From Saccharothrix algeriensis (lineage in GTDB: Bacteria > Actinomycetota > Actinomycetes > Mycobacteriales > Pseudonocardiaceae): a stretch of 64,000 nucleotides of DNA. Numbering within the stretch: position 1 is the stretch's first letter; each line of letters opens with the position of its first letter. Both the position numbers and the translations under genes were made by a program. Below are positions 45,540 through 53,851 of the stretch, piece after piece. The notes below the pieces were generated by a model that saw nothing but the letters and a program-made list of their open reading frames with translations, was not told the DNA's origin and made no database searches. The stretch covers positions 4,188,001-4,252,000 of the forward strand of contig NZ_JAFBCL010000001.1 of assembly GCF_016907655.1 (NCBI RefSeq), written 5' to 3'.

Positions 45540-47036
45540 GTGGCACAGATCATCGCCGAGGTCTCGCGGACGTTCAACGAGTTCCTGCTCCTGCCCAACC
45601 GGACGCGGACCGACTGCTCGCCCGCGACGGTCGACCTGCGCACGCCGCTGTCGCGGCACCGGGTCGGTGAGCGGGCGGCGATCGAGCTGCACGCGCCGTT
45701 CACCTCGGCGATCATGCAGGCGGTCAGCTCGCCCGAGCTGGCGATCGCCCTCGCCCGCAACGGCGGCCTGAGCTTCCTGCACCACAACCAGCCGATCGAG
45801 GACCAGGCGGCGGCGGTGCGGCAGGTCAAGCACTTCAAGGCGGGCTTCGTCACCAGCGACACCAACGTCCGCCCCGAGGACACCCTCGGCCACCTGCTCG
45901 GGGTCATGCGCCGCACCGGCCACAGCACGGCGGCCGTCACCCACGACGGGACCGCGACCGGCCGCCTGCTGGGCCTGGTGACCTCCCGCGACTTCCACCC
46001 CCAGCGGCACGACCTGGCCGGGTCCGTCGCGGGCCGCATGACGCCCGTCGCCGACCTGCCGCACGCGCCCGCCGACACCACGCTGTCCGAGGCGAACGCG
46101 CGGCTGTGGGACGAGCGGCTCGACTGCCTGCCGCTGCTCGACGCGCGGGGGCACCTGCAGCACCTGGTGTTCCGGTCGGACTACTCGGACAACAAGCGCT
46201 TCCCGCACCAGCTGGTGGACCCGGCCAAGCGCCTGTGCGTCGGCGCGGGCATCAACACCCACGACTACCGCGAACGCGTCCCCGCCCTGCTGGAGGCCGG
46301 GGTGGACGCGCTGTGCTTCGACTCCTCCGACGGCTACAGCGACTGGCAGGCCGAAGCCCTGGCGTGGGTGAAGGAGAACCACCCGGACGTCCCGACCGGT
46401 GGCGGCAACGTGGTCGACGGCGAAGCCTTCGCCTTCCTCGCCGAGGCGGGCGCGGACTTCGTCAAGGTCGGCGTGGGCGGCGGTTCCATCTGCATCACCC
46501 GCGACCAGAAGGGCATCGGCCGCGGCCAGGCCAGCGCCGTGCTGGACGTCGCGGCGGCCCGGGACGCCTTCCTGGAGCGCACCGGCGAGTACGTGCCGAT
46601 CTGCTCCGACGGCGGCCTGGTGCACGACTACCACGTGGCCCTGGCGCTGGCGATGGGCGCGGACTTCGTCATGATGGGCCGCTACTTCGCGCGCTTCGAC
46701 CAGGCGCCCGGCGCGAAGGTGCCCACCCGCGAGGGCTTCGTCAAGGAGTACTGGGGCGAGGGCTCGAACCGCGCCCGCAACTGGCAGCGCTACGGCCAGG
46801 GCGGCCAGGAGATGGTCTTCGAGGAGGGTGTCGACGGCTACGTCCCCTACGCCGGCGACCTCAACGAGGGCTTGGCCGTCACCACCGCCAAGCTCAGGAC
46901 CACGATGGTGTCCTGCGGTTCCACGACGCTCCCGGTGTTCCGGTCCACCGCCCGGCTGACCCTGGTCTCCGACCAGAGCTTCGAGGAGAGCCACGCCAAC
47001 GTCATCCTGCGCGACACCCCGGCGACCCTCGCCTGA
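45540..47036 (+). CDS. guaB: IMP dehydrogenase, protist-like clade
   Basis: The 498-aa enzyme oxidises IMP to XMP, the committed step to GMP. It has a TIM-barrel interrupted by two CBS domains (about 100-225). The catalytic Cys is in GVGGGSICITRDQKGIGRGQ (near 315) and the flap has EGSNRARNWQRYGQGG with the Arg-Tyr catalytic pair. These two motifs are those I associate with Tritrichomonas and trypanosomatid-type enzymes rather than the usual bacterial GVGPGSICTTR form. Actinomycetes often also carry a standard guaB, so this may be a second isoenzyme. GTG start follows GGAGGGAAG. Confidence 0.9.
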   Translation: MAQIIAEVSRTFNEFLLLPNRTRTDCSPATVDLRTPLSRHRVGERAAIELHAPFTSAIMQAVSSPELAIALARNGGLSFLHHNQPIEDQAAAVRQVKHFKAGFVTSDTNVRPEDTLGHLLGVMRRTGHSTAAVTHDGTATGRLLGLVTSRDFHPQRHDLAGSVAGRMTPVADLPHAPADTTLSEANARLWDERLDCLPLLDARGHLQHLVFRSDYSDNKRFPHQLVDPAKRLCVGAGINTHDYRERVPALLEAGVDALCFDSSDGYSDWQAEALAWVKENHPDVPTGGGNVVDGEAFAFLAEAGADFVKVGVGGGSICITRDQKGIGRGQASAVLDVAAARDAFLERTGEYVPICSDGGLVHDYHVALALAMGADFVMMGRYFARFDQAPGAKVPTREGFVKEYWGEGSNRARNWQRYGQGGQEMVFEEGVDGYVPYAGDLNEGLAVTTAKLRTTMVSCGSTTLPVFRSTARLTLVSDQSFEESHANVILRDTPATLA

Positions 47037-47124
47037 GGACGGCCGGGGGCGACCGCGCGGGCCGGGGCTGGTATGACTGCCCGGACCGCGATGACGAGGC
47101 CGCCGGGTGCACGGAGGGATGCCG

Positions 47125-47526
47125 ATGCGGGAAGAGCTGGAACCGTTCCTGGGCGAGTGGGTGCTGGACCCGACCCGTTCCGCCTACTCCGGTGGCGTGC
47201 CGCCCGAGGAGGGGCGGTACGGGCTGCGGGTGGAGGGTGACGAGCTGGTGGCGGTCATCGAGGGCGTGCGCGGGACGGGCGAAGCCGTGCACGTCGAGTA
47301 CCGCCTGAGCCTCACCGGTGACACGCGGCTGTCGGACGGGCCGTTCGACCGGGTGCGGCTGCTCGTCGAGCCCAACGCCCTGGGCACCGTCGTGTTCGAC
47401 GGGGACGCCGAGGCCGCCAGGGCGTGGCGGATCCTCGGCGCGCCCGACGAGATGACGATCGTCCAGTCCGCGCCGGACGTCGAGGGCGTGTGGCGGGACG
47501 ACGTCTCGGTGTACCGCCGGGTCTAG
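47125..47526 (+). CDS. Small conserved protein, lipocalin-like (133 aa)
   Basis: The protein begins MREELEPFLGEWVLDPTRSAYSGGVPPEEGRYGLRVEGDELVAVIE and continues with alternating beta strands, the look of a small lipocalin or nitrobindin-like barrel whose N-terminal motif contains Gly-x-Trp (GEW). No binding residues can be named. I chose ATG 47125 because GGAGGG (47113-47118) is correctly spaced; ATG 47119 and GTG 47107 are also in frame. Its stop codon overlaps that of the convergent peroxidase gene within the four bases CTAG. Confidence 0.65.
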   Translation: MREELEPFLGEWVLDPTRSAYSGGVPPEEGRYGLRVEGDELVAVIEGVRGTGEAVHVEYRLSLTGDTRLSDGPFDRVRLLVEPNALGTVVFDGDAEAARAWRILGAPDEMTIVQSAPDVEGVWRDDVSVYRRV

Positions 47527-48008
47527 GGCAGCACCGCTTCGATCGCCTCGACGACCGGCCCGTCCTCCGGGTCGGTCGTCGGGCGGAAGCGGGCGACGAC
47601 CTCGCCGTCGGGGGCGAGGAGGAACTTCTCGAAGTTCCACCGCACGTCACCGGCTTCGCCGTCGGCGTCGGCGGCGCCCACCAGCGCGGTGTAGAGCGGG
47701 TGGCGGCCGGGGCCGTTCACCTCGATCTTCTCGAACAGCGGGAACGTCACGCCGTAGGTGGTCGAGCAGAACTCCGCGATCTCCTCCGGCGTGCCCGGCT
47801 CCTGGCCCGCGAACTGGTCGCACGGGAAGCCGACCACCGAGAACCCGGCGGCGCCGTAGCGCCCCTGGAGCCGCTCCAGGCCCGCGTACTGCGGGGTGAG
47901 GCCGCACCGCGAGGCCACGTTGACCACCAGCAACGCCTTGCCGCGCAACGACCCCAGGCTGCTCGGCTCGCCGGACAGGGTGCGCACGGCGATGTCGTGG
48001 ATGCTCAT
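47523..48008 (-). CDS. Glutathione peroxidase family thiol peroxidase
   Basis: The 161-aa protein has the peroxidatic Cys in VNVASRCGLTPQY (near residue 35), the Gln of GFPCDQFAGQEPG and the Trp-Asn of VRWNFEKFLLAPDGEVV, completing the usual Cys-Gln-Trp-Asn tetrad. The extra Cys in FPCDQF and at EFCSTTYG suggests a thioredoxin- or mycothiol/mycoredoxin-linked cycle, as actinomycetes lack glutathione. It is a cytoplasmic peroxide-reducing enzyme. Start ATG at 48008; the UbiB-like gene ends 9 nt upstream of it. Confidence 0.93.
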   Translation of the reverse strand: MSIHDIAVRTLSGEPSSLGSLRGKALLVVNVASRCGLTPQYAGLERLQGRYGAAGFSVVGFPCDQFAGQEPGTPEEIAEFCSTTYGVTFPLFEKIEVNGPGRHPLYTALVGAADADGEAGDVRWNFEKFLLAPDGEVVARFRPTTDPEDGPVVEAIEAVLP

Positions 48009-48017
48009 GCGGCCAGC

Positions 48018-49934
48018 CTACGTGCCGCTGCGCGGCCGGAAGACGGTGACGACCACGCGCAGCCCGAGCAGCACGCTGATCACCAGCAGGTTGTAGCCGA
48101 GCACCTGGTACAGCGTGATGTCCGGGGCGACCGGGGGGCCGCCGTCCGCGCCGAGCAGCAGCACGGCCATCAGGCCCGCCGTCGCGCCCAGCACGGTCAG
48201 CATCACCTGGTGCAGGACGCCGAGGAGGAAGTGCCGGTCGCGCTCGTCGGCGAACAGCCGCAGGTTCAGGCCCAGCCGGCCCTGCTCCAGGGCGCTGGAG
48301 ATGCGCTCGGCCCGCCGGGGCAGCCGCTTGAGCATCGGCAGCACCGAGTACAGCTCCTCGGTCACCGTGCGGCGCAACGACTCCGGCGACAGGCGCTCGC
48401 TGAACTGCCGCTCCGCGAACGCCCGCGACTCCACCACGACGTTGAACCCCGGCGACAGCGCCCCCAGCGTCCCCTCCGCCGTGGCCAGCGCGCGGAACAC
48501 CGCCGCGACCTCCGGCGGGATGGCCAGCCCGTACCGGTAGACCAGCTTGAACAGGTCGCCGAACATCTCGACGTCGGGCCGCATCCCGGCGCCCAGGTGC
48601 CGCGCCATGAACTGGCCCAGCGCCCGCTCCAGCTGCTGCTCGTCGATCTCGTCGGGCCGGGTGACCAGTTCCAGCAGCGCGTCCCGCAGCCCGGCCGGGT
48701 CGCCGTGGTCGACGGCGAGCAGCAGCTCGCCCAGCGCGGAGCGCAGCTGCCCGTCGATCCGGCCGACCGAGCCGAAGTCGAGCATCCCGAGCCGGCCGTC
48801 GCGCAGCAGCAGGACGTTGCCGGGGTGCGGGTCGGCGTGGAACACGCCGTCGACCATCACCTGGCGCAGCAGCGCGTCCAGCAGGGAGCGGGCCAGCGCG
48901 TCGCGGTCGGCCGACTCCAGCGCCGCGGACCGCACCGGCGCGCCGTCGAGCCGCTCCATCACCAGGACCCGCTCCGTGCACAGCTCCTCGTGCACCGCGG
49001 GCAGCACGACGGAGCCCCCCGCCGACGCCGCCCGCACGGCCGCGAGGTTGCGCGCCTCCACCCGGAAGTCCAGCTCCTCGCGCAGTGCGGCGGAGAAGCC
49101 CGCCGCGAGGTCCCGCACGCCCAGCGCCCGGCCCCACCGCGTCCGGTCGTGCAGCGACGCCGCGAGCCGGGTCACGATGTCCAGGTCGCCCTCCGCGACC
49201 CGCCGCACCCCGGGCCGCTGCACCTTCACCACGACGTCCTCACCGGACTTCAGCCGCGCCCGGTGGACCTGCGCCACGGACGCGGCGGCGACGGGCGTCT
49301 CGTCGAACTCGGCGAAGACCTCCTCGGGCGCGCCCAGCTCGGCCAGCAGCACCGCGCGCACCGCCGGCCACGGCGCGGCGGGGACCTCGTCCTGCAACCG
49401 GGACAGCTCGGCCACGACGTCGGCGGGCAGCAGGTCGGGCCGGGTGGACAGCACCTGCCCGAGCTTGACGAACGTGATGCCGCCGTCCTGCAGCGCCAGC
49501 CGCAGCGACCGCGCCAGGCCGGTGTCGGTGCGCTCCCGGCCGCGCAGGTACGGGCCGAGGCCGTGGCGGAACGCGATGGCGGTGATCCGCGAGTAGCGCC
49601 GCGCGCGGGCGACCCGGCGGCGCAGCGCGCGCCACCACTCGGTGGGCGGCGGGACCGACCCGGTCGGCGCGACGATCTCGGCGAACGTCAGCAGCGCGAT
49701 CATCAGCAGCAGCGCGATGCCGAGCTGGACGGTGCCCAGCGCGCGGGTCGTCTCCGGGCCGGGCATCCCGCTCAGGACGCCCTGCGTCAGGGACAGGCCG
49801 ACCAGGCACGCCAGCGCCGTGCGCACGAGCCCGACGCGCAGGCCCAGGATGCGCCGCGCGGCCAGCGCGATGCCGAGGACCAGCGCCAGGAACGTCGCCG
49901 GCACGCCGATCGTGTAGACCAGGAAATCGCTCAT
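48018..49934 (-). CDS. UbiB/ABC1-family atypical kinase
   Basis: The 638-aa protein has an N-terminal membrane part with three spans (about residues 5-85), then the ABC1 kinase domain: the KxGQ motif in FVKLGQVLSTRPDLLP (near 155), the Ala-rich loop AAASVAQVH that replaces the Gly-rich loop, VVVKVQRPGV, the catalytic FHADPHPGNVLL (near 361) and LDFGSVG. Two more hydrophobic segments lie at the extreme C-terminus. Family members support quinone biosynthesis or lipid homeostasis through an ATPase-like activity. It may share a transcript with the peroxidase gene, 9 nt downstream. Confidence 0.92.
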   Translation of the reverse strand: MSDFLVYTIGVPATFLALVLGIALAARRILGLRVGLVRTALACLVGLSLTQGVLSGMPGPETTRALGTVQLGIALLLMIALLTFAEIVAPTGSVPPPTEWWRALRRRVARARRYSRITAIAFRHGLGPYLRGRERTDTGLARSLRLALQDGGITFVKLGQVLSTRPDLLPADVVAELSRLQDEVPAAPWPAVRAVLLAELGAPEEVFAEFDETPVAAASVAQVHRARLKSGEDVVVKVQRPGVRRVAEGDLDIVTRLAASLHDRTRWGRALGVRDLAAGFSAALREELDFRVEARNLAAVRAASAGGSVVLPAVHEELCTERVLVMERLDGAPVRSAALESADRDALARSLLDALLRQVMVDGVFHADPHPGNVLLLRDGRLGMLDFGSVGRIDGQLRSALGELLLAVDHGDPAGLRDALLELVTRPDEIDEQQLERALGQFMARHLGAGMRPDVEMFGDLFKLVYRYGLAIPPEVAAVFRALATAEGTLGALSPGFNVVVESRAFAERQFSERLSPESLRRTVTEELYSVLPMLKRLPRRAERISSALEQGRLGLNLRLFADERDRHFLLGVLHQVMLTVLGATAGLMAVLLLGADGGPPVAPDITLYQVLGYNLLVISVLLGLRVVVTVFRPRSGT

Positions 49935-50021
49935 GTGTCTCCCCCAACCCGTTCGGGCGGAGGATAGAGCGGTGTAGCTGAGAACCCCGGCTCGCCGCCG
50001 GCGGCGAGCGACCCGGGCCGG

Positions 50022-50050
50022 GGCCGTGCGGACCAGCGGGCCGCACGGCC
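50022..50050. terminator. Hairpin downstream of the SSI-like gene
   Basis: A perfect 10-bp stem (50022-50031 with 50041-50050) with a 9-nt loop lies between the SSI-like gene and the UbiB-like gene. A 14-bp direct repeat GTGTTGCGCCGGAA follows at about 50067-50094. Confidence 0.55.
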
Positions 50051-50119
50051 GGTGCCGCGTCGAAAGTGTTGCGCCGGAAGTGTTGCGCCGGAACGGTCGT
50101 GCCGGTCAGGGCGGGGGAG

Positions 50120-50494
50120 TCAGAAGTCGAACACCGGCCCGGTGTCCGCGCGCATCACGCACGGGTTGGAGAACCGCGCCGTGAACCGGCGGAGTTCCCC
50201 CCGCCACATGCCGTTGGCGGTGACGGTCACCGGGTCGTACTCCAGGGTGCAGACCACCCCGTCGCGCGCCATGAGCGAGATGTCGCCCTCGACGCCGGTC
50301 AGCGCCTGGCACGCCTGGCCGGCGTTGGGGTGCGCGCCACCGGCCGGGTCGCACGTCAGGCTCATGGTCCGGACCTGCTCGCGGTGCTCAACCGCGAGCA
50401 GGAACGACGACTCCGGGACGGTGACTGCGGGGAAGAACGCGGCGATGGCCGCGAGGAGGGGGAGCGGTGCCATGCCCCACACAGTGGCCCGCAC
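50120..50494 (-). CDS. Subtilisin inhibitor-like (SSI family) secreted protease inhibitor
   Basis: The 124-aa protein has a short hydrophobic N-terminal signal (about residues 1-25, APLPLLAAIAAFFPAVTV) and then the SSI fold: MSLTCDPAGGAHPNAGQACQAL, VVCTLEYDPVTVTANGMWRGE and the last part FSNPCVMRADTGPVFDF. Four Cys make the two usual disulfides. By alignment with SSI, the reactive bond follows the residue two after the third Cys, giving P1 Leu and P1' Glu, suggesting inhibition of subtilisin- or chymotrypsin-like proteases. Such inhibitors are secreted during mycelial differentiation. GTG at 50494 has GGAGG nearby; ATG 50473 is an alternative start. Confidence 0.88.
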   Translation of the reverse strand: MRATVWGMAPLPLLAAIAAFFPAVTVPESSFLLAVEHREQVRTMSLTCDPAGGAHPNAGQACQALTGVEGDISLMARDGVVCTLEYDPVTVTANGMWRGELRRFTARFSNPCVMRADTGPVFDF

Positions 50495-50678
50495 GCGGCA
50501 CGTCCTCCAGCTGAGTCACCACATCGTGTGGTTTCTTCCACCGATGTGGCGGGCGGGTCGCCTTGCCCTCCGGTCGGCCGGTCGACGAGCCCGGTCGGGT
50601 GGAGGGCGTCACGCGGATATGATGTGATGTGGATCACTGTCCAAACCGCTTCACTCGCGCGGGGACCAGGGTGGGCGA

Positions 50679-51977
50679 ATGGGGAATTCCGGGGTGCGCA
50701 GGGTGGCGTTGGCCAGTTCGGCGGGCAACGCGGTCGAGCTGTACGACTTCCTCCTGTACGGCACGGCGTCCGCGCTGGTCTTCGACAAGCTGTTCTTCCC
50801 GTCCTTCGACCCCAGGATCGGGACCCTGCTGGCGTTCGCGACGTTCGGCGCGGGCTTCCTCGCCCGGCCGCTCGGCGGCGTCGTGATCGGCCACTTCGGC
50901 GACCGCGTCGGGCGGCGGTCGATGCTCGTGCTCACGCTGACCGCGACGGGCGCGTGCACGGCGCTGATCGGCGTGCTGCCGACCTACGGCTCGATCGGCC
51001 TCGCCGCGCCGGTCCTGCTGGTGCTGCTGCGGGTCGTGCAGGGCTTCTTCCTCGGCGGCGAGCAGGGCGGCGCGACCCTGATGGCGGTCGAGCACGCGCC
51101 GCCGGGGCGCACGGCGTGGTACGGCAGCTGGACGTTCCTCGGCTCGCCGCTGGGGCTGCTGCTGGCGAACGGCGCGATGGCGGCGTCCACCGCGATCTCC
51201 GGCGACGAGTTCCTGTCGTGGGGCTGGCGCCTGCCGTTCCTGTTCAGCCTGGTGCTGGTCGGCGTCGGCCTGTACGTGCGGCTGTCGGTGGAGGAGAGCC
51301 CGGAGTTCCGCGCGGCCCGCGCCTCGGAGGGCACGCTGAAGCTCCCGGTGGTCCACGTGCTGCGCCGGTCGTGGCACAAGGTGCTGCTCGGCGCGGGCGT
51401 GAACCTCGGGTTCAACATGTTCATCTTCGTGCTCGCCACGTTCGTCGTCTCCTACGGCACCAAGCAGTTGGGGATGCCGAAGTCGACGCTGCTGACCGCC
51501 GGCCTCGTCGGCGCGGCGGCGCAGGCGGTGGCGATCCTGGTGTTCGCGCGGCTGTCCGACCGGATCGGGCGGCTGCCGGTGATGCTCGGCGGCGCGGCGT
51601 TCCTCGGCGTGTACGCGCTGCCGCTGTTCTGGTTGCTGGAGACCCGTTCCCCGGCTCTGGTCGTGGTCGCGCTCGTGGTGGGCTTCACGGGCTCGGCAGC
51701 GGTGTTCGGCCCCATGCCCGCTTACTACGCCGAGCTGTTCGGCACGCGCGTGCGGTACAGCGGGGTGTCGCTGAGCTACCAGCTCGGGGCGGTGCTCGGC
51801 GGCGGCCTGTCACCGCTGATCTCGGTGTGGCTGCTCGGCCTGACGCCGGCCCAGGAGTCCTGGCCGGTGTCGCTCTACCTGATCGCCGGCGCCCTGATGA
51901 GCGTGCTGTCCCTGCTGGCGATCGGCGAGACCCTGCGCAGGGACCCGGCACACGCAAGCACCGCCGACCGCGCTTGA
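50679..51977 (+). CDS. MFS transporter of the metabolite:H+ symporter (MHS) family
   Basis: The 432-aa protein has 12 predicted spans. The start (ALASSAGNAVELYDFLLYGTASALVFDKLFFP) and the loop GHFGDRVGRRSMLVLTL are typical of MHS transporters such as ShiA, KgtP and ProP, which take up dicarboxylates, shikimate or osmolytes with protons. The LRVVQGFFLGGEQGGATLM segment is also conserved. Substrate cannot be told from sequence. The gene stands alone, with composite palindromic element copy 2 starting 49 bp after its stop. Confidence 0.9.
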   Translation: MGNSGVRRVALASSAGNAVELYDFLLYGTASALVFDKLFFPSFDPRIGTLLAFATFGAGFLARPLGGVVIGHFGDRVGRRSMLVLTLTATGACTALIGVLPTYGSIGLAAPVLLVLLRVVQGFFLGGEQGGATLMAVEHAPPGRTAWYGSWTFLGSPLGLLLANGAMAASTAISGDEFLSWGWRLPFLFSLVLVGVGLYVRLSVEESPEFRAARASEGTLKLPVVHVLRRSWHKVLLGAGVNLGFNMFIFVLATFVVSYGTKQLGMPKSTLLTAGLVGAAAQAVAILVFARLSDRIGRLPVMLGGAAFLGVYALPLFWLLETRSPALVVVALVVGFTGSAAVFGPMPAYYAELFGTRVRYSGVSLSYQLGAVLGGGLSPLISVWLLGLTPAQESWPVSLYLIAGALMSVLSLLAIGETLRRDPAHASTADRA

Positions 51978-52026
51978 ACCTCTTGGCTTTCAGGTTTCCA
52001 GCACACCCCGTGCAGTCCGGTGTCTT

Positions 52027-52151
52027 CGTGTTCTCCCCGTATGGCCTGCCCGGAGGGCTACCATGCTTTTCCTGGGAGTGCAAGCACGCTTTTCGCTTGC
52101 ACTCCCAGGAAAAGCATGGTCGTCTTTGACAGGTCATGCGGGGGGAACACG
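52027..52151. repeat. Cloverleaf palindrome B, copy 2
   Basis: Outer arms 52027-52048 and 52130-52151. Perfect 26-bp central stem 52060-52085 with 52095-52120, apical loop ACGCTTTTC. Stem bases differ from copies 1 and 3 at several positions, each matched by a compensating base on the other strand. Confidence 0.85.
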
Positions 52152-52336
52152 ACCGCAGTTTCTTTTCATTCTCCTTGGCGGCCTGCCTGTCCGGCGAGGA
52201 CTCTTTTTCTTTTCAGCTTCAAGCGCTACCGCACCAATGAGATCCGCACCGCACCAATTCTCACCCGGATCCGTGCGCGACCCAAGTATGAAGAGCGGCC
52301 GAGAGGCCCCCAAGGAGGAGGAAAAGAAGGAGCGGT

Positions 52337-52467
52337 CGTGTTCTCCTCCCCGCACGGCCTGCCGAAGGCAATCGCATTTGTCGGGGGGTGTCAAGCGAAG
52401 AGCGTGCTTGACACCCCCCGACAAATGCGATCGGGCTGCGCCCAGGCCGTACGGGGAGGAGAACACG
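52337..52467. repeat. Cloverleaf palindrome A, copy 2
   Basis: Outer arms 52337-52361 and 52443-52467. Perfect 26-bp central stem 52371-52396 with 52406-52431, loop GAAGAGCGT. The lower half of the stem (ATCGCATTTGTC) is unrelated to that of copies 1 and 3 (ATCATGCCGAGC) but is still fully paired. Confidence 0.85.
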
Positions 52468-52678
52468 AAGCGACCGGTGTGGCACTGGGTGCGCCTGGCC
52501 TGCGTGCGCTGCGTTATGGGTGCGCCGTTGCTGCGTTCACTGTGCTCGTGTTCCTGGCTGCGTCGAGTACGCGCACGTCCTCCCGCGCGAGGAGCGGAGG
52601 GCTGCCGGCTTGCCGAGCCCCGCGCCTCGCACCCAGCACCTGAGCACGCTCCTCATCCTCTGTTCGGAGTCTCGGCAG

Positions 52679-53707
52679 CTAATGCGACTGGTCGGGAAGC
52701 GGGATGGTCTGCCGGGAGCGGGCCGACTCGAAGGCGGCCTCGACGACTTCCAGGCCGGTGACGGCGTCCGCGGCGGCGACCGGCGTGCCGCCGGCCGCGA
52801 CGGCGGCGTAGAAGTCCTGGTAGGCGCCGCGCTCGGTCTCCACCGGGGTGCCGGACAGGGTGCCCCAGGACTCCTCGGCCTCCGCGCCCCAGTCGGCCCC
52901 GCCGGGCACCGCGCCGGCCCTGAGCCGGTCCTCCTGCGGGTCCATGCCGTGCTTGACGTAGGCCGCGCGGTCGCCCAGGACGCGGAAGCGCGGCCCGAGG
53001 TCGGCGGCCAGCGCCGACGCCCACAGGTGCGAGATCGTCCCACCCCGGTGCGTCAGCGCCAGGAACGCGTCGTCGTGCGCGCGGGCGCCGCGGCGCAGCG
53101 TCCGCACCTCCGCGTAGACCTCCGTCGGGCGGCCGAACAGCGCCACCGCTTGGTCGACCAGGTGGGTGCCCAGGTCGTAGACGATGCTGCCGAGGTCGGC
53201 CGGGTCGCCGGACTCCTTCCACGACCCCTTGGGCTCCGGCCGCCACCGCTCGAACCGCGACTCGAACCGGTGCACGTCGCCGAGCGCGCCCTCGCGCAGG
53301 AGCTTCCCGACGGTCCGGAAGTCGCCGTCCCAGCGGCGGTTGTGGAACGGCACGAGCCGGCGGCCCCGCTCCTCGGCCAGCTCCACCAGGGCGCGCGCCT
53401 CGGCGGCCGAACCGGCGAAGGGCTTGTCCACCACCACGTCCAGCCCGTGCTCCAGCGCCGACCGGGCGTGCGCGGCGTGGTGCCGGTTGGGCGTGGTCAC
53501 CACCGCGAGGTCGAACTCGCCCGCCCGCCGCAGCAGCTCGTCGACCGAGGGGATCACCTCGGCGTCGGGGTACCGCGCGCGCACCTCGTCCCGGCGTCCG
53601 GGATTCCCGGTGACCACGGCCGACAGGGTCAGCCCTGGCGCGGTGGCGAGGAACGGGGCGTGGAAAGCGGCTCCGCCGAGCCCGTAACCGATCAGTGCGG
53701 TGCGCAT
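52679..53707 (-). CDS. Gfo/Idh/MocA family oxidoreductase
   Basis: The 342-aa protein begins with a Rossmann motif, ALIGYGLGGAAFHAPFL, and has the family's VVDKPFAGSAAEA segment with the catalytic-site Lys-Pro, then a C-terminal alpha/beta domain with FHNRRWDGDF and YDLGTHLVDQA (His-x-x-Asp). These enzymes oxidise or reduce sugars or inositols with NAD(P). The FNRRWDGDF and GxxFHAPF versions are like E. coli YdgJ-type proteins. ATG at 53707. It is divergent from metY, with no obvious functional link. Confidence 0.9.
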   Translation of the reverse strand: MRTALIGYGLGGAAFHAPFLATAPGLTLSAVVTGNPGRRDEVRARYPDAEVIPSVDELLRRAGEFDLAVVTTPNRHHAAHARSALEHGLDVVVDKPFAGSAAEARALVELAEERGRRLVPFHNRRWDGDFRTVGKLLREGALGDVHRFESRFERWRPEPKGSWKESGDPADLGSIVYDLGTHLVDQAVALFGRPTEVYAEVRTLRRGARAHDDAFLALTHRGGTISHLWASALAADLGPRFRVLGDRAAYVKHGMDPQEDRLRAGAVPGGADWGAEAEESWGTLSGTPVETERGAYQDFYAAVAAGGTPVAAADAVTGLEVVEAAFESARSRQTIPLPDQSH

Positions 53708-53742
53708 ACGACGAACCCTAGGCTTCCCAAGACGTGGACGCC

Positions 53743-53772
53743 TTGTCGCGCACCGTGACCCGCGGCTACCTT
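53743..53772 (+). promoter_or_regulatory. Promoter of the metY leader transcript
   Basis: TTGTCG at 53743-53748 and TACCTT at 53767-53772 are separated by 18 bp. The start of transcription would fall about 7 nt downstream, at or next to the A of the ATG at 53780, so the RNA would begin with the leader peptide start codon. Confidence 0.5.
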
Positions 53773-53779
53773 CAGCAGC

Positions 53780-53851
53780 ATGAGTCTCCGGGTGGCGCGA
53801 CGGCGCGTGCGGCACGCGCGCGCCGCCCGGACGGCCTGTCGTGTCGGCTGA
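53780..53851 (+). CDS. Candidate leader peptide (23 aa) upstream of metY
   Basis: ATG at 53780 opens a 23-codon frame ending in TGA at 53849-53851: an Arg-rich peptide, MSLRVARRRVRHARAARTAC, then RVG. Its layout, MxLRxxRRxV... with a Cys close to the end, resembles the short Arg-rich leader peptides annotated ahead of sulfur-assimilation genes in actinomycetes, which are thought to sense Cys-tRNA. The ATG sits 7 nt after a -10 hexamer, so the message would be leaderless. metY starts 72 nt later. Control of metY and metX by attenuation is inference. Confidence 0.4.
   Translation: MSLRVARRRVRHARAARTACRVG

Larger units (their letters stand above)
52027..52467 (-). mobile_element. Composite palindromic element, copy 2 (opposite orientation)
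   Basis: Read on the minus strand this copy follows the same plan as copies 1 and 3: palindrome A (52337-52467), a spacer with inverted pyrimidine and purine blocks, then palindrome B (52027-52151). The spacer is slightly longer, containing two copies of a short GGTGCGGT-type word. It is between the convergent 3' ends of the MHS transporter and the Gfo/Idh gene. Sequence similarity to copy 3 extends 26 bp beyond the palindrome A side (52468-52493), and to copies 1 and 3 at least 22 bp beyond the B side. Confidence 0.75.

Noticed and set aside
52027..52467. Possibility of integron attC sites
   Set aside because: attC sites have R and L boxes with bulged bases and flank promoterless cassettes beside an integrase; none of these is present.
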